From MED-G105 sp038522945 (GTDB lineage Bacteria > Pseudomonadota > Alphaproteobacteria > Caulobacterales > Parvularculaceae), in assembly GCA_038522945.1 (NCBI GenBank), contig JBCBJV010000002.1, positions 186,001-250,000 of the forward strand: a stretch of 64,000 bases of DNA. Direction: 5' to 3'. The translations under genes and the position numbers were made by a program. Of this stretch, positions 52,665-61,535 are shown piece by piece (position 1 is the stretch's first letter; each line of letters starts with the position of its first letter). The notes under the pieces are model-generated. The model saw nothing but the letters and a program-made list of their open reading frames with translations. It was not told where the DNA came from and made no database searches.

Positions 52665-53681
52665 ATGTTAAGTTGTGTGCTGATGAAATGGCATCAGCGC
52701 GCTGCGTTTCTGTGCGCAGATGTGTCTGCCCTTCTGAGTAAAGCTCTGTTCTATGGATTGTCTGGTGGCCTGCATGGTCGATCCGTCAATAAGGGGCAGG
52801 TCTGGCTCGAGCCGAAGATCAGTATCCGAACGGCCTCATTTTCAGCTGCATTTATCTTATCGGTTTTTGCTGGGATCGTATTGATCTGCGGCGCGACTGC
52901 CTTTGCTGGTGAGCCGTCAATAGCGAACGGGCCCATGCCAAAAGCCACCGAGGCACGGCATGGTGAAGAAAGCGCACCAGGCTGCCGTGAAGCCACTTTT
53001 GAAGATCACCCCTACATTGTCTGCCGGTTTCATCCCGACCATGACGATATTCGCCTGTTTTTGAATGATGACGAGGGCAAGCCGCTTCGGCACTTCACGG
53101 CGGTTAATGAAACTCTGGCGGCAGGTGGAGAGATCCTAAGCTTCGCGATGAATGCCGGAATGTATCACAAGGACCGATCACCGGTCGGGCTCTACGTCGA
53201 AGGCGGTCAGGAAGCGAGCGCGCTTAATTTGAACAAAGGACCCGGCAATTTTCATATGCTGCCTAATGGCGTGTTCGTCATCTATCACGAAGCATCACGC
53301 CAGACGGCTATTGTCCATGAATCAAATGACATGGCCGCGTTCTGGGACGTTCAAATGGCAAAAGATGCGACTGCCTATGCGACGCAATCAGGCCCGATGC
53401 TGGTCATCGACGGCAAGCTGCATCCGCGTTTTTTAACGGACTCAGAAAGCCTGAAACGCCGCAATGGCGTCGGTGTGCGCAAAGACGGCACAGTCTTGTT
53501 CGCGATTTCTGATGCAGCGGTGAACTTCCACGAATTCGCCCGGCTTTTCCGGGATGAGCTTGATTGTCCGAACGCCCTCTATCTGGATGGGACTATCTCG
53601 CGGCTTCATGCGCCGGAACTTGGTCGGTCAGACCCCGGCCTCGCCATGGGCCCGATTGTCGGCGTTGTGGAGGAGAGGTAG
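52665..53681 (+). CDS. Exported phosphodiester-glycosidase-like protein (DUF2233)
   Basis: About 338 residues with the ATG at 52665; a TTG at 52650 and an ATG at 52692 also occur and none has a clear ribosome site. A signal or anchor (SAAFILSVFAGIVLICGATAFA) leads to the NAGPA/DUF2233 domain, visible as ILSFAMNAGMYHKDRSPVGLYVEGG and ATQSGPMLVIDGKLHP and RRNGVGVRKDGTVLFAISDAAV. Relatives cleave phosphodiester-linked sugars such as GlcNAc-phosphoryl groups. It stands behind a TPP riboswitch, which is unexpected. Confidence 0.8.
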   Translation: MLSCVLMKWHQRAAFLCADVSALLSKALFYGLSGGLHGRSVNKGQVWLEPKISIRTASFSAAFILSVFAGIVLICGATAFAGEPSIANGPMPKATEARHGEESAPGCREATFEDHPYIVCRFHPDHDDIRLFLNDDEGKPLRHFTAVNETLAAGGEILSFAMNAGMYHKDRSPVGLYVEGGQEASALNLNKGPGNFHMLPNGVFVIYHEASRQTAIVHESNDMAAFWDVQMAKDATAYATQSGPMLVIDGKLHPRFLTDSESLKRRNGVGVRKDGTVLFAISDAAVNFHEFARLFRDELDCPNALYLDGTISRLHAPELGRSDPGLAMGPIVGVVEER

Positions 53682-53708
53682 TCAGAAACGATCACCTTTC
53701 TGTCTGTC

Positions 53709-54548
53709 TTAAAACTTAAAAACCCGCCTCGTATTCTCTCGCAGGAAAAGCTCTTTCTGCCGATCATCCAGATCCAGACTATCGAGCCCGTCAAGGCACT
53801 GCTTCGGCGTCAGCATAGGCCAGTTGCTGCCGAAAAGAATATGTTTGGCACCGGGGCCTTTCATCAACGCCACAAAGTCCGGCGGCAGACGGTGAAGTGC
53901 GTAGGCGGAGGTGTCCACATAAAAGTTCGGGAACTTGTACATCAGGCTGGCGACTTCGTTCGTCCAAGGAATGCCTACATGGCCCCCAACAACCACGAGT
54001 TCTGGAAAATCAAGCATGACATTCTCAAGATAGGGTATCAGCCTGCCATATTCCGATGTCTTGAGCGGGCCAGTGTGACCGATCTGTGTGCAGAACGGGA
54101 TCCCCGCCTCAATGCACGCGGCATAGACCGGGTAGTACTTTCTGTCGTTGGGAGGTAGTTCCCACAACCACGGTAGGATCCGTACACCCACAAACCCTTC
54201 CGCCGCACGCCGCTTGACTTCCCGTGCAGCGCCCATGGGATCGCGCAAGTCCACCGACAGAACAGGCTTCAGTCGCCCGCCTGACGCCTCGGCATTAGCA
54301 AGGGTCTCGTCATTTGAAATCAACGCGCCCTCCGGCCCATGCCAAGCAGAAATGAGACCGGTGGAAATACCAGCCTCATCCATGGCGGCAAGTGTGGTCT
54401 CGACCGTCTGAGCGATTTCGTCGGTCTGGCCCGTCCATCGGAGAATTGAGGAAAGCCATGGCTGCGCCGCCAAGCGCGGCGTTGTGATCTGCATCCAGGC
54501 ATCAATAATTTCGGGCATCGACGCGTCAGGCATTACATCTTCGGTCAT
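53709..54548 (-). CDS. Amidohydrolase-2 family metal hydrolase
   Basis: A 279-residue TIM-barrel protein of the aminocarboxymuconate-decarboxylase/TIM-type amidohydrolase group: the start region IIDAWMQ in place of the usual DxHxH, then GFVGVRILPWLW, FCTQIGHTG, VVVGGHVGIPW and KHILFGSNWPML with the metal-site Asp/Ser position near the C-terminus. The usual N-terminal HxH is not seen (IDAWMQ), so metal binding may differ. Substrate unknown. Confidence 0.75.
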   Translation of the reverse strand: MTEDVMPDASMPEIIDAWMQITTPRLAAQPWLSSILRWTGQTDEIAQTVETTLAAMDEAGISTGLISAWHGPEGALISNDETLANAEASGGRLKPVLSVDLRDPMGAAREVKRRAAEGFVGVRILPWLWELPPNDRKYYPVYAACIEAGIPFCTQIGHTGPLKTSEYGRLIPYLENVMLDFPELVVVGGHVGIPWTNEVASLMYKFPNFYVDTSAYALHRLPPDFVALMKGPGAKHILFGSNWPMLTPKQCLDGLDSLDLDDRQKELFLRENTRRVFKF

Positions 54549-54760
54549 GGTGTCCTCGGCATTTTATTTGTGGAAACCGTATCACCGTGCGCGCAAGCGT
54601 CGACGGAATTATGCAGTTGACTGCACTCAGGTTCCATCAATTGCATGTTTTTTTGTGGGGCGTCCCGCGCGGCTTGAAAGCAAGCGATGTTGTGCCAAAT
54701 AGTGCGGTGTTCTATTTTAATCGCCATACCTTGTCCCACTTACATCACAATGGAAATCCG

Positions 54761-55984
54761 ATGAGCGCAGCTTCAGAAACTGATAGTCGCCTTCCCGTAA
54801 CCGTACTTTCAGGCTTTTTAGGCGCCGGCAAAACGACATTGCTAAACCGTGTGCTGAACAACCGTGAAGGGCGGCGGGTTGCTGTCATTGTTAATGATAT
54901 GTCCGAGGTCAATATCGACGCCGATCTTGTGCGCGCTGGATCGGAGTTGAGCCGCACAGACGAAACGCTTGTTGAAATGTCCAACGGGTGCATTTGCTGC
55001 ACACTGCGCGACGATCTTCTGGAGGAGGTAAAGCGGCTCGCTGCTGAAGGTCGGTTTGACTATCTGTTGATCGAATCAACGGGAATTTCCGAGCCTCTGC
55101 CGGTCGCCGCGACATTCGATTTTCGAACGGAAGAAGGCGAGAGCCTTTCAGATGTTGCCCGGATTGATACTATGGTCACCGTTGTTGATGCGGTGAACTT
55201 GCTCAAGGATTTTGCAAGTCACGACTTCCTGCGTGACCGCGGTGAGGTCATGGGAGAAGAAGATGACCGCACGCTTGTTCATCTTTTAACAGACCAAATT
55301 GAATTTTCGGATATTGTCATTCTCAACAAGGTCAATGATGCCCGACCCGAGCAAGTCGATGCGGCGCGAAAAATTATTCGCAGTCTGAACGCGGATGTTC
55401 AAATCATTGAGACGAATTACTCAGAGGTGCCGACGGATGCAATCTTGGATACTGGTCTCTTCGATTTTGAAAAAGCCCACGAGCATCCGATGTGGGCAAA
55501 AGAGCTATACGGTTTTGCAGACCATACGCCGGAGACGGAAGAATACGGAGTGACATCCAACGTTTACCGTGCGCGCCGGCCCTTTCAGCCAGAAGCAATC
55601 CATTCCCTCCTCAATGGACCATTGCCAGGGGTGATCCGCGCCAAAGGGCATTTCTGGATTGCGACCCGGCCAAATTGGGTCGTGGAGTATTCACTCGCTG
55701 GTGCCCTTTCGAGTGTTTCACCTCTCGGCAATTGGTGGGCCTGTGTCCCCAGTGAACGTTGGCCCGAGGGTGAGCAAATGGAAGCTTACATGAAAGAGCA
55801 TTGGCAGGAGCCTTATGGTGATCGCCGACAGGAAATTGTTTTCATCGGTACGGGGATCGACTGGGCAAAGTTAAAAGCACGTCTGGATGCTGCGTTGTTG
55901 CCTGAGATTTACGACTACTCGTTAGACAAAACGCCGGACTTGGCAGATCCGTTCCCACAGTGGACCGCTCAAGCCCCACATTAA
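54761..55984 (+). CDS. COG0523-type GTPase (CobW/ZNG1 family metallochaperone)
   Basis: About 407 residues: the G-domain with Walker A GFLGAGKTT (18-26), VNDMSEVNIDADLV, the metal-binding GCICC (76-80) and ILNKVNDA for guanine recognition, then the CobW C-terminal domain (PFQPEAIHSLLNGPLPGVIRAKGHFWIATRP). COG0523 members deliver Zn, Co or Fe to client enzymes. A Zur box would show a zinc role; none was clear. The start at 54761 opens directly into the G-domain. Confidence 0.92.
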   Translation: MSAASETDSRLPVTVLSGFLGAGKTTLLNRVLNNREGRRVAVIVNDMSEVNIDADLVRAGSELSRTDETLVEMSNGCICCTLRDDLLEEVKRLAAEGRFDYLLIESTGISEPLPVAATFDFRTEEGESLSDVARIDTMVTVVDAVNLLKDFASHDFLRDRGEVMGEEDDRTLVHLLTDQIEFSDIVILNKVNDARPEQVDAARKIIRSLNADVQIIETNYSEVPTDAILDTGLFDFEKAHEHPMWAKELYGFADHTPETEEYGVTSNVYRARRPFQPEAIHSLLNGPLPGVIRAKGHFWIATRPNWVVEYSLAGALSSVSPLGNWWACVPSERWPEGEQMEAYMKEHWQEPYGDRRQEIVFIGTGIDWAKLKARLDAALLPEIYDYSLDKTPDLADPFPQWTAQAPH

Positions 55985-56110
55985 ACCAAGGTCCGACGCT
56001 AACCCAACGCTCACTAAGGACAACTCAGTAGACGGCACGGGCACCAACAGAGATGCGCCGTCTACGGCCTAGTTGGCGCGATTACGCCGCTGTGCTCTAA
56101 CCGGGAGGGG

Positions 56111-56995
56111 TTAACCCGCGCTCCCTTCTGGATTGAGCTTGTCTTCCGTCCGCGTCGCAAAGTCGTCTGGCGAGTGGCGCTCGCGCAGTTGCTTGGCCGG
56201 GTCTCCCCAAGCGCGGTTGACCATGATCGCGCGCTGTACCGCGGGGCGTGAGGCAATATCAGCAGTCCATCGCTGAACGTTCTTGTAGTCTTCTACGGAT
56301 AGGAACTCACCCGCACTGTAGAGCTTGCCTTGGGCAAGAACCCCATACCAGGGCCAGATCGCCATATCGGCAATGGAATAGTCCGCACCCGCGATAAAGG
56401 CATTGTCCGCCAGTTGCCGGTCGAGGACGTCCATTTGCCGTTTGACCTCCATGGCGTAGCGATTGATCGGGTATTCAAATTTTTCCGGGGCATACGCATA
56501 AAAGTGACCGAACCCGCCGCCGAGAAATGGCGCAGATCCCATCTGCCAGAACAGCCAATTCATGACTTCCGCGCGGACGGGGCCATTTTTCGGAAGAAAG
56601 GCGCCAAATTTTTCAGCTAAGTGAACGAGGATAGAGCCCGACTCAAAGACGCGGACTGGTTCAGCGCCGGACCGATCCAACAGCGCGGGGATCTTGGAGT
56701 TCGGGTTGACGTCGACAAAGCCGCTCCTGAATTGATCTCCCTCCTGAATATTGATCAACCAAGCATCGTACTCAGCCTCTTTGATCCCTCTTTCCAGGAG
56801 CTCTTCAAAGATGATGTTCGCTTTGACGCCATTGGGCGTTGCTAGCGAATAGAGCTGGAAAGCGTGCTCGCCCACGGGAAGGTCTTTCTCCGTCTTGGGT
56901 CCTGCGACCGGTCGATTGATGGACGCGAATTTCCCGCCGCTTTCCTGATCCCAGGTCCAGACTTTTGGCGGTGTGTAGGATGTCTGTTCGCTCAT
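56111..56995 (-). CDS. yghU: YghU-type glutathione transferase / disulphide-bond reductase
   Basis: About 294 residues starting MSEQTSYTPPKVWTW, the YghU N-terminal extension. A thioredoxin-like domain (FQLYSLATPNGVKANIIFEELLERG) and an all-helical GST C-domain (FGHFYAYAPEKFEYPINRYAMEVKRQMDVLDRQL) follow. YghU binds two glutathiones and reduces disulphides. AGGAAACAG precedes the ATG at 56995; the longer frame to 57109 is not supported. Divergent from the SDR gene. Confidence 0.9.
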   Translation of the reverse strand: MSEQTSYTPPKVWTWDQESGGKFASINRPVAGPKTEKDLPVGEHAFQLYSLATPNGVKANIIFEELLERGIKEAEYDAWLINIQEGDQFRSGFVDVNPNSKIPALLDRSGAEPVRVFESGSILVHLAEKFGAFLPKNGPVRAEVMNWLFWQMGSAPFLGGGFGHFYAYAPEKFEYPINRYAMEVKRQMDVLDRQLADNAFIAGADYSIADMAIWPWYGVLAQGKLYSAGEFLSVEDYKNVQRWTADIASRPAVQRAIMVNRAWGDPAKQLRERHSPDDFATRTEDKLNPEGSAG

Positions 56996-57208
56996 GTTCT
57001 GTTTCCTGACGTTTTGGGTCTCGTTACTCACAGGCGTATGCCATCTGAGGAAGCTCGGCAATGCGCGCGTGCAGGCGATATAAGCCCGTCCAACGGCATT
57101 CATACTCACGATCGTGCGAGGCCTCCGCCGCCTGTTGAGCGGAAGTTGCTGGGCTGGCGTTTTGCGGAGGGGTGGCCTACATCATTTCCGTCAAAGGGAG
57201 AAAAAACC

Positions 57209-57979
57209 ATGTCCAGATTAGAGAACAAAGTCGCATTGATCACTGGCGCAACCGGCGGCATTGGCGAAGCAACCGCAAAGCGGTTTCTGGACGAAGGCGC
57301 GCGCGTCATGCTCGTCGGTCGCTCTCAGGAAAAACTAAATGAGACCATGGAACGTCTTGGGAACTCAGCAAATGCTGCGATCAGTGTCGGCGATGCGGCT
57401 GACGAGGCAGCCACCAAAGCGGCCATTGAAAACTGTGTCGCCAAGTTTGGCGGCCTCGATATTGTGTTTGCCAACGCGGGTACCGAAGGCGACATGAAGC
57501 CGGCAACGGAGCTTACCGTGGACGAGTTTCAGTCCGTCCTGTCGACCAATGTCATTGGCGTTTGGCTGACCATCAAACACAGCGTGGACGCCCTAAGAGC
57601 CCGTGGTAGCGGGTCGATCATCGCGACCTCTTCGGTCGCGGGCACAATCGGGTTTCCGAACATGTCACCCTATGTCGCCAGTAAACACGCCGTGTGCGGC
57701 ATGGTGAAAACATTCGCCCTTGAACTCGGACCTTCGAAAATCCGTGTAAACGCTGTCGCCCCCGGCCCCATCGACAACCGTATGATGGGCTCGGTCGGCG
57801 ATCAGTTGGGCGGAGAAGGGGCTGCCCAAGTCCGTGCCCAGATTGAAGGGGCGGTCGCCCTTGGTCGCTACGGCACCAATGAAGAAGTCGCGAACCTGAC
57901 GCTATTTCTTGCCAGTGACGAAGCGAGCTACTGCACTGGCGGGTATTATCTCGTTGATGGCGGCTACGTCGCGGCGTAA
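57209..57979 (+). CDS. Short-chain dehydrogenase/reductase
   Basis: About 256 residues of classical SDR: TGATGGIG (12-19) for the cofactor, NAG at about 91-93, catalytic Ser in IIATSSVAG and YVASKHA (Tyr and Lys about 155-159), then a VAPGPIDNRM segment and a C-terminal YCTGGYYLVDGGYVA. The start at 57209 lies behind AAAGGGAG. The substrate is unknown. A longer open frame starts at 56864 but overlaps the yghU 5 prime end. Confidence 0.93.
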   Translation: MSRLENKVALITGATGGIGEATAKRFLDEGARVMLVGRSQEKLNETMERLGNSANAAISVGDAADEAATKAAIENCVAKFGGLDIVFANAGTEGDMKPATELTVDEFQSVLSTNVIGVWLTIKHSVDALRARGSGSIIATSSVAGTIGFPNMSPYVASKHAVCGMVKTFALELGPSKIRVNAVAPGPIDNRMMGSVGDQLGGEGAAQVRAQIEGAVALGRYGTNEEVANLTLFLASDEASYCTGGYYLVDGGYVAA

Positions 57980-58006
57980 GTGCCCGCACGGCAATCCTCT
58001 GCGGGG

Positions 58007-58534
58007 TCAGAGTTGGGCTGACCTCACAATCGTCACGACAAACATCAGTGAGTATGATATCGCTGCGGCCCAAAGGGCACGGACAAAACGCGTGCGCTTT
58101 AGATCACGCAAGCGAGATGCCTGGATGATCTCGGTAGAAATCACTTCCTCCCAGTTGCAGCGTTTGATCTCATCCTGGAACTGATCGACTGAAACCGTCT
58201 TCGCGTTGGGAACATAAAGTGTCCGCATGGAAGGTGTATCGATCGACCATCGGCTCGGATAAAGGACCCGGGCAAACATGATTAGCGGAACAAAGATAAG
58301 GAGCCATGCGATGATCAGACGGACGGGTAGGGCGCGAACCGCTTCTGGTGCGCTCCCCGCACCCGCGGGCAAAAGGTCTGCAATACGCTGGACGATATCA
58401 AAGGCAAAGATATAGCCGACACCAATGATCTGGGCTTTGGTATCGTAGGACCTTACCGTGTCCTGCGCTTCTTTTAGAGCCGCCATCAGGCTTTGTGCCT
58501 TCAGCGGCTCTATTGCGGTATCTTCATTATGCAT
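58007..58534 (-). CDS. PycTM-like membrane protein (stand-alone)
   Basis: A 175-residue protein. The order of features, a YDTKAQIIG (D-x-KA) entry to helix 1 (IIGVGYIFAFDIVQRI), a second helix (IIAWLLIFVPLIMFARVL) ending in YPSRW, a soluble helical part with LYVPN...VSVDQFQDEIKRCNWEEVISTEIIQASRLRDLKR, and a last helix (ALWAAAISYSLMFVVTIV), matches the layout of Pycsar effector (PycTM) domains, which kill cells by puncturing membrane after a cyclic-nucleotide signal. No cyclase is nearby. Match is by layout, not by a search. Confidence 0.5.
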   Translation of the reverse strand: MHNEDTAIEPLKAQSLMAALKEAQDTVRSYDTKAQIIGVGYIFAFDIVQRIADLLPAGAGSAPEAVRALPVRLIIAWLLIFVPLIMFARVLYPSRWSIDTPSMRTLYVPNAKTVSVDQFQDEIKRCNWEEVISTEIIQASRLRDLKRTRFVRALWAAAISYSLMFVVTIVRSAQL

Positions 58535-58557
58535 AAGAAGGGGAATAGCCCTTCTTT

Positions 58558-58992
58558 TTAGCCGCGCATACGCGCGCGCATGGCTTCCTTGTTTTCTTCC
58601 TGAATGGTCGTCCAGGTCGCCATTTGTTCATCGGAGAGGATGGCCGCAACTCTCGTGTTCGTCTCTTCACGGAGCGTGTCCATCTCAGAGCGGAATGCCT
58701 TTAGCTCGCCGCGCCGCTTGCGCATCTCTTTGCGGCTCATTTTTTCGCCGGTGACGTTATAGGTTTCCATCAGCTCCTGGCGCTTTTCAAAGTTCTCCTT
58801 GAGAATTGGCTCCAGAGACGTTTTTTGGTCGTCCGTCAGGTTCAGCCGTGCGCTGTTTTCCTGAAACCGCTCTTCAAATTGAGCGCGCTGCTCTTCGCTC
58901 AGGTGTTCCTCGCCAGCAATTGCAGGCGATGTCGCAACGATAAAACTTGCGAGGCCAGCTGCGATGACTGGCTTAATGAATGACAGGTCCAT
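58558..58992 (-). CDS. Spy/CpxP-like periplasmic protein
   Basis: A 144-residue protein with a signal peptide (VIAAGLASFIVATSPAIA) and a helical, highly charged domain containing LNLTDDQKTSLEPIL and ILSDEQMATWTTIQEE, the paired LTxxQ-type motifs of the Spy/CpxP/LTXXQ family. Such proteins act as ATP-independent chaperones or envelope-stress sensors in the periplasm. It stands 24 bp upstream of the PycTM-like gene on the same strand. Confidence 0.75.
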   Translation of the reverse strand: MDLSFIKPVIAAGLASFIVATSPAIAGEEHLSEEQRAQFEERFQENSARLNLTDDQKTSLEPILKENFEKRQELMETYNVTGEKMSRKEMRKRRGELKAFRSEMDTLREETNTRVAAILSDEQMATWTTIQEENKEAMRARMRG

Positions 58993-59118
58993 GATTTTCC
59001 CTCGTTAATTGCGTTCACAATGAACTGACAACATCATTAACGCGTTGCCTTGCGATTTCCGTCGCACCGATTTTCGCCAACCGACCCAGGAGGTCAGCTG
59101 ACGCAGCAAGAGACTAAC

Positions 59119-60129
59119 TCACTCAGATGTCAAGTTTGTGTAGACCCGGTCGATGTATCCGCGCACGCCGCTCTCGTCGCCGCCGATTTCCTTGTCGAAT
59201 TCGGCCGTTGGCGCGGCAGCCATGATCTCCTCCATGGATTTGCCCTCGTCCACCAAGGCCGCGATGCGGCCGCGGGTGATCTTCAGTATCTCAATATAGC
59301 GCGCGAACCGGGCCTTGTCCGCGACCGGCCCATGGCCCGGTATGACGACCGTGTCATCATCGATCTGGGCAAGGACGTTCTCGCAAGTAGCGATAACACC
59401 GTCGATCTCGCCGCCATTGCCGGCATCCACAAACGGATACGCCGCATTATGGAAGACGTCGCCCATATGAACGGCATTCTGTCCTCGGAAGATGACGACC
59501 GTATCGCCGTCGGTGTGGGCCGCGCCATAGTGGAGGAGCGAGACCTCCTCGCCGTTGAAGTAAAAAGACATGGACTTTTCATACGTGACGTCGGGGAGGG
59601 CATCAGCCGGGTAGGCCTGCTGATCATAAATCACACCGATGCCCGCTAGATTGATCAGTGTCCCCGTCCGCTGCATCTCCCGCGCATTCTTGTGGGAGAC
59701 AATCTGCGTATCCTCTTTGCCAAGAGTAAGATTGCCTTCCGCATGATCGAAATGGCCATGGGTGTTCACGACGATGTCGACCTTGTCGCTGGCGATTTCC
59801 TTGAGCGCGTCTTTGATCTTCGGCATTAGCTGGGGGAACTGGTCATCCACAATCAGAATGCCGTCTTCACCCGATGAGACGGCGATATTACCCCCGAAGC
59901 CGAACAGCACGTGAAGCCCGTCTTTGATTTTCTGGGTCCTGATTGGAATTGCATCGAAGTCCACGCCGAACATGTCCGCGAGTTCTTCAAGCCCCACTGG
60001 CTCTTTCGGCGCCTGCGTGTCGTGAGCGAACGCCCCGGAAAGAAAGCCCGTTGCCATCCCCGCCCCAAGCAGCGCGGATGCCGTCAGATTGGAGACCTTG
60101 GACCGGATCGCATTATTTGTGCAGCGCAT
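59119..60129 (-). CDS. Exported MBL-fold metallo-hydrolase
   Basis: A 336-residue protein with a signal peptide (ALLGAGMATGFLSGAFA) and the metallo-beta-lactamase fold. VNTHGHFDHAEG supplies the HxHxDH zinc motif, LLHYGAAHTDGDTVV the His, VHMGDVFHN the Asp and VVIPGHGPV the last His. It resembles periplasmic quinoprotein-relay or beta-lactamase-like hydrolases of unknown substrate. Divergent from the second riboswitch. Confidence 0.85.
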   Translation of the reverse strand: MRCTNNAIRSKVSNLTASALLGAGMATGFLSGAFAHDTQAPKEPVGLEELADMFGVDFDAIPIRTQKIKDGLHVLFGFGGNIAVSSGEDGILIVDDQFPQLMPKIKDALKEIASDKVDIVVNTHGHFDHAEGNLTLGKEDTQIVSHKNAREMQRTGTLINLAGIGVIYDQQAYPADALPDVTYEKSMSFYFNGEEVSLLHYGAAHTDGDTVVIFRGQNAVHMGDVFHNAAYPFVDAGNGGEIDGVIATCENVLAQIDDDTVVIPGHGPVADKARFARYIEILKITRGRIAALVDEGKSMEEIMAAAPTAEFDKEIGGDESGVRGYIDRVYTNLTSE

Positions 60130-60267
60130 TGGACGCTCCCCCTCGTTGATTGCGCGCTGAGCTTAGCAGGGCTCGCGTGGGGTGTCACAGATCGTTTATG
60201 GTAGCTGCTCGGCCAGCCGGTTTTCCTTGCGCGCTATCGCGCCATTTGTTATCCACAGTCCCGTATT

Positions 60268-60376
60268 CCGAGGGGCGCGGGACGCCGCCCGCTGAGATCC
60301 GGTTCGTCGCTTGTGCGACAAGGCAGCCGGAGCACCCTTTGAACCTGACCGGTTAGCACCGGCGGAGGGACGGAGC
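60268..60376 (+). promoter_or_regulatory. TPP riboswitch (THI element) of the thiC operon
   Basis: GAGGGGCGCGG, CGCTGAGATC, ACCCTTTGAACCTGACC, and GGTTAGCACCGGCGGAGGGA occur in order with an optional P3a hairpin (GTCGCTTGTGCGAC). It leads a Rid-family gene, a PH-domain gene and thiC, so thiamine pyrophosphate should lower all three. Confidence 0.96.
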
Positions 60377-60434
60377 GCGCGAACATGATCTCTATCCAAC
60401 GCCAAAGCTGCCGCATTGCAAGGGAGCATGAACT

Positions 60435-60932
60435 ATGGGTCATAACGTCATTACGCGTCTGACGAAGATCATCACTAGTGCATTTGTCGCGACGGTAGCA
60501 GGAACAGCCCACGCCGAGCCGGCGCACGAGACCATTGTCCCCGAAGGTTGGGAGCGGGCTTATGAGGGCCTGCACTATGCGCCAGCGGTCAAGGCAGGTG
60601 ACTTTCTCATTCTGTCCGGCGTTGTCGCTGGCCTTGGTCCGGATGATGATAATCCGGCGCACATGGACGAAGAAGCGGCATATGTCCGCGCGTTTGAGGC
60701 GATCTCCAACATTCTGGCGGCATCCGGCGCGACCTGGGCTCAGGTGATTGAGCTCGAAACATTCCACACGGACCTTCCCGCCCAGATCGACACCTTCGCA
60801 AAGGTGAAGGACCGCTATATCAGAGAGCCATACCCCACCTGGACAGCGATTGATATCGATCGTCTCTACCCGGACCGTGGCCTCGTGGAGATCAAGATCA
60901 CGGCCTATATCGGCGAGACCGAGAAGAACTAG
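60435..60932 (+). CDS. Exported Rid-family (RidA-like) protein
   Basis: A 165-residue protein. It has a signal peptide (KIITSAFVATVAGTAHA) and then the YjgF/Rid fold: LHYAPAVKAGDFLILSGVVAG, AFEAISNILAASGATWAQVIELETF, and YPTWTAIDIDRLYPDRGLVEIKITAYIG. RidA hydrolyses reactive enamines in the cytosol using an Arg in PARS; here that place reads PTWT, so the deaminase Arg is missing and the protein seems to be periplasmic. GGGAGC precedes the ATG. It is the first gene after a TPP riboswitch. Confidence 0.85.
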   Translation: MGHNVITRLTKIITSAFVATVAGTAHAEPAHETIVPEGWERAYEGLHYAPAVKAGDFLILSGVVAGLGPDDDNPAHMDEEAAYVRAFEAISNILAASGATWAQVIELETFHTDLPAQIDTFAKVKDRYIREPYPTWTAIDIDRLYPDRGLVEIKITAYIGETEKN

Positions 60933-60941
60933 TGGCTATCC

Positions 60942-61535
60942 ATGAATGAGATCCAAGACCTATTGATGGACGGCGAAGAGGTGTTGTGGGAGGGAAGACC
61001 GAAAAGGTTGCCTCGAAAGTTACTACTCGGATTAGCCGCTTTACTATCGATATCAGGAATCGCCTTCGTATGGCCTGTCGCTTACGCTCTGCATACTGGT
61101 GACATGTCTCATTTCGAGAATGCATCTTTTGAGATCAATGGTGAACAAATCACGGCGGATACGGATGAGAGTGTTCTGCGAAGCGGACTCTGGATATCGG
61201 TACTTGTCCTAGCACCCTATACAGTCTTTGGGATCGGTTGGGTCTATATGAAATCCAGAGAGCTTTATGCGGTGACCAGCGAACGGTTGATTGTCGTTAG
61301 TCGTTTTCCATGGAGGCGTTTGGCCTTCATCAACCCGTCACTCATGCCAATTGTCGAGTTGAGCGGTGGGAAAGAGATTGGCAGTTTGTCTTTTCGCGGT
61401 GCCGAAGCAAATCTGTTAGACAAGCTGTTGGCCCTTTATCGCATTCGGCTCGTGGAATTCACGAACATTCATCGCCCAGGTGAGATCCAGAACCTCATTG
61501 CAAAGACTTTCAATCATTCGACCCAAAGGTCATAA
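60942..61535 (+). CDS. Bacterial PH-domain membrane protein
   Basis: A 197-residue protein that opens with MDGEEVLWEGRPKRLP and contains YAVTSERLIVVSRFPWRR, the bPH pattern, with two membrane helices (LLLGLAALLSISGIAFVW and WISVLVLAPYTVFGIGWVY) before the domain. Its codons look AT-richer than those of the flanking Rid and thiC genes, which suggests later arrival. It lies 9 bp after the Rid gene and 3 bp before thiC, inside the riboswitch operon. Confidence 0.75.
   Translation: MNEIQDLLMDGEEVLWEGRPKRLPRKLLLGLAALLSISGIAFVWPVAYALHTGDMSHFENASFEINGEQITADTDESVLRSGLWISVLVLAPYTVFGIGWVYMKSRELYAVTSERLIVVSRFPWRRLAFINPSLMPIVELSGGKEIGSLSFRGAEANLLDKLLALYRIRLVEFTNIHRPGEIQNLIAKTFNHSTQRS

Noticed and set aside
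54590..54760. Zur box before the COG0523 gene
   Set aside because: No convincing GATATGTTATAACATATC-like palindrome was found.
56864..57208. N-terminal extension of the SDR frame
   Set aside because: It overlaps the divergent yghU start and adds no conserved sequence; the start at 57209 gives the normal SDR N-terminus and has AAAGGGAG.
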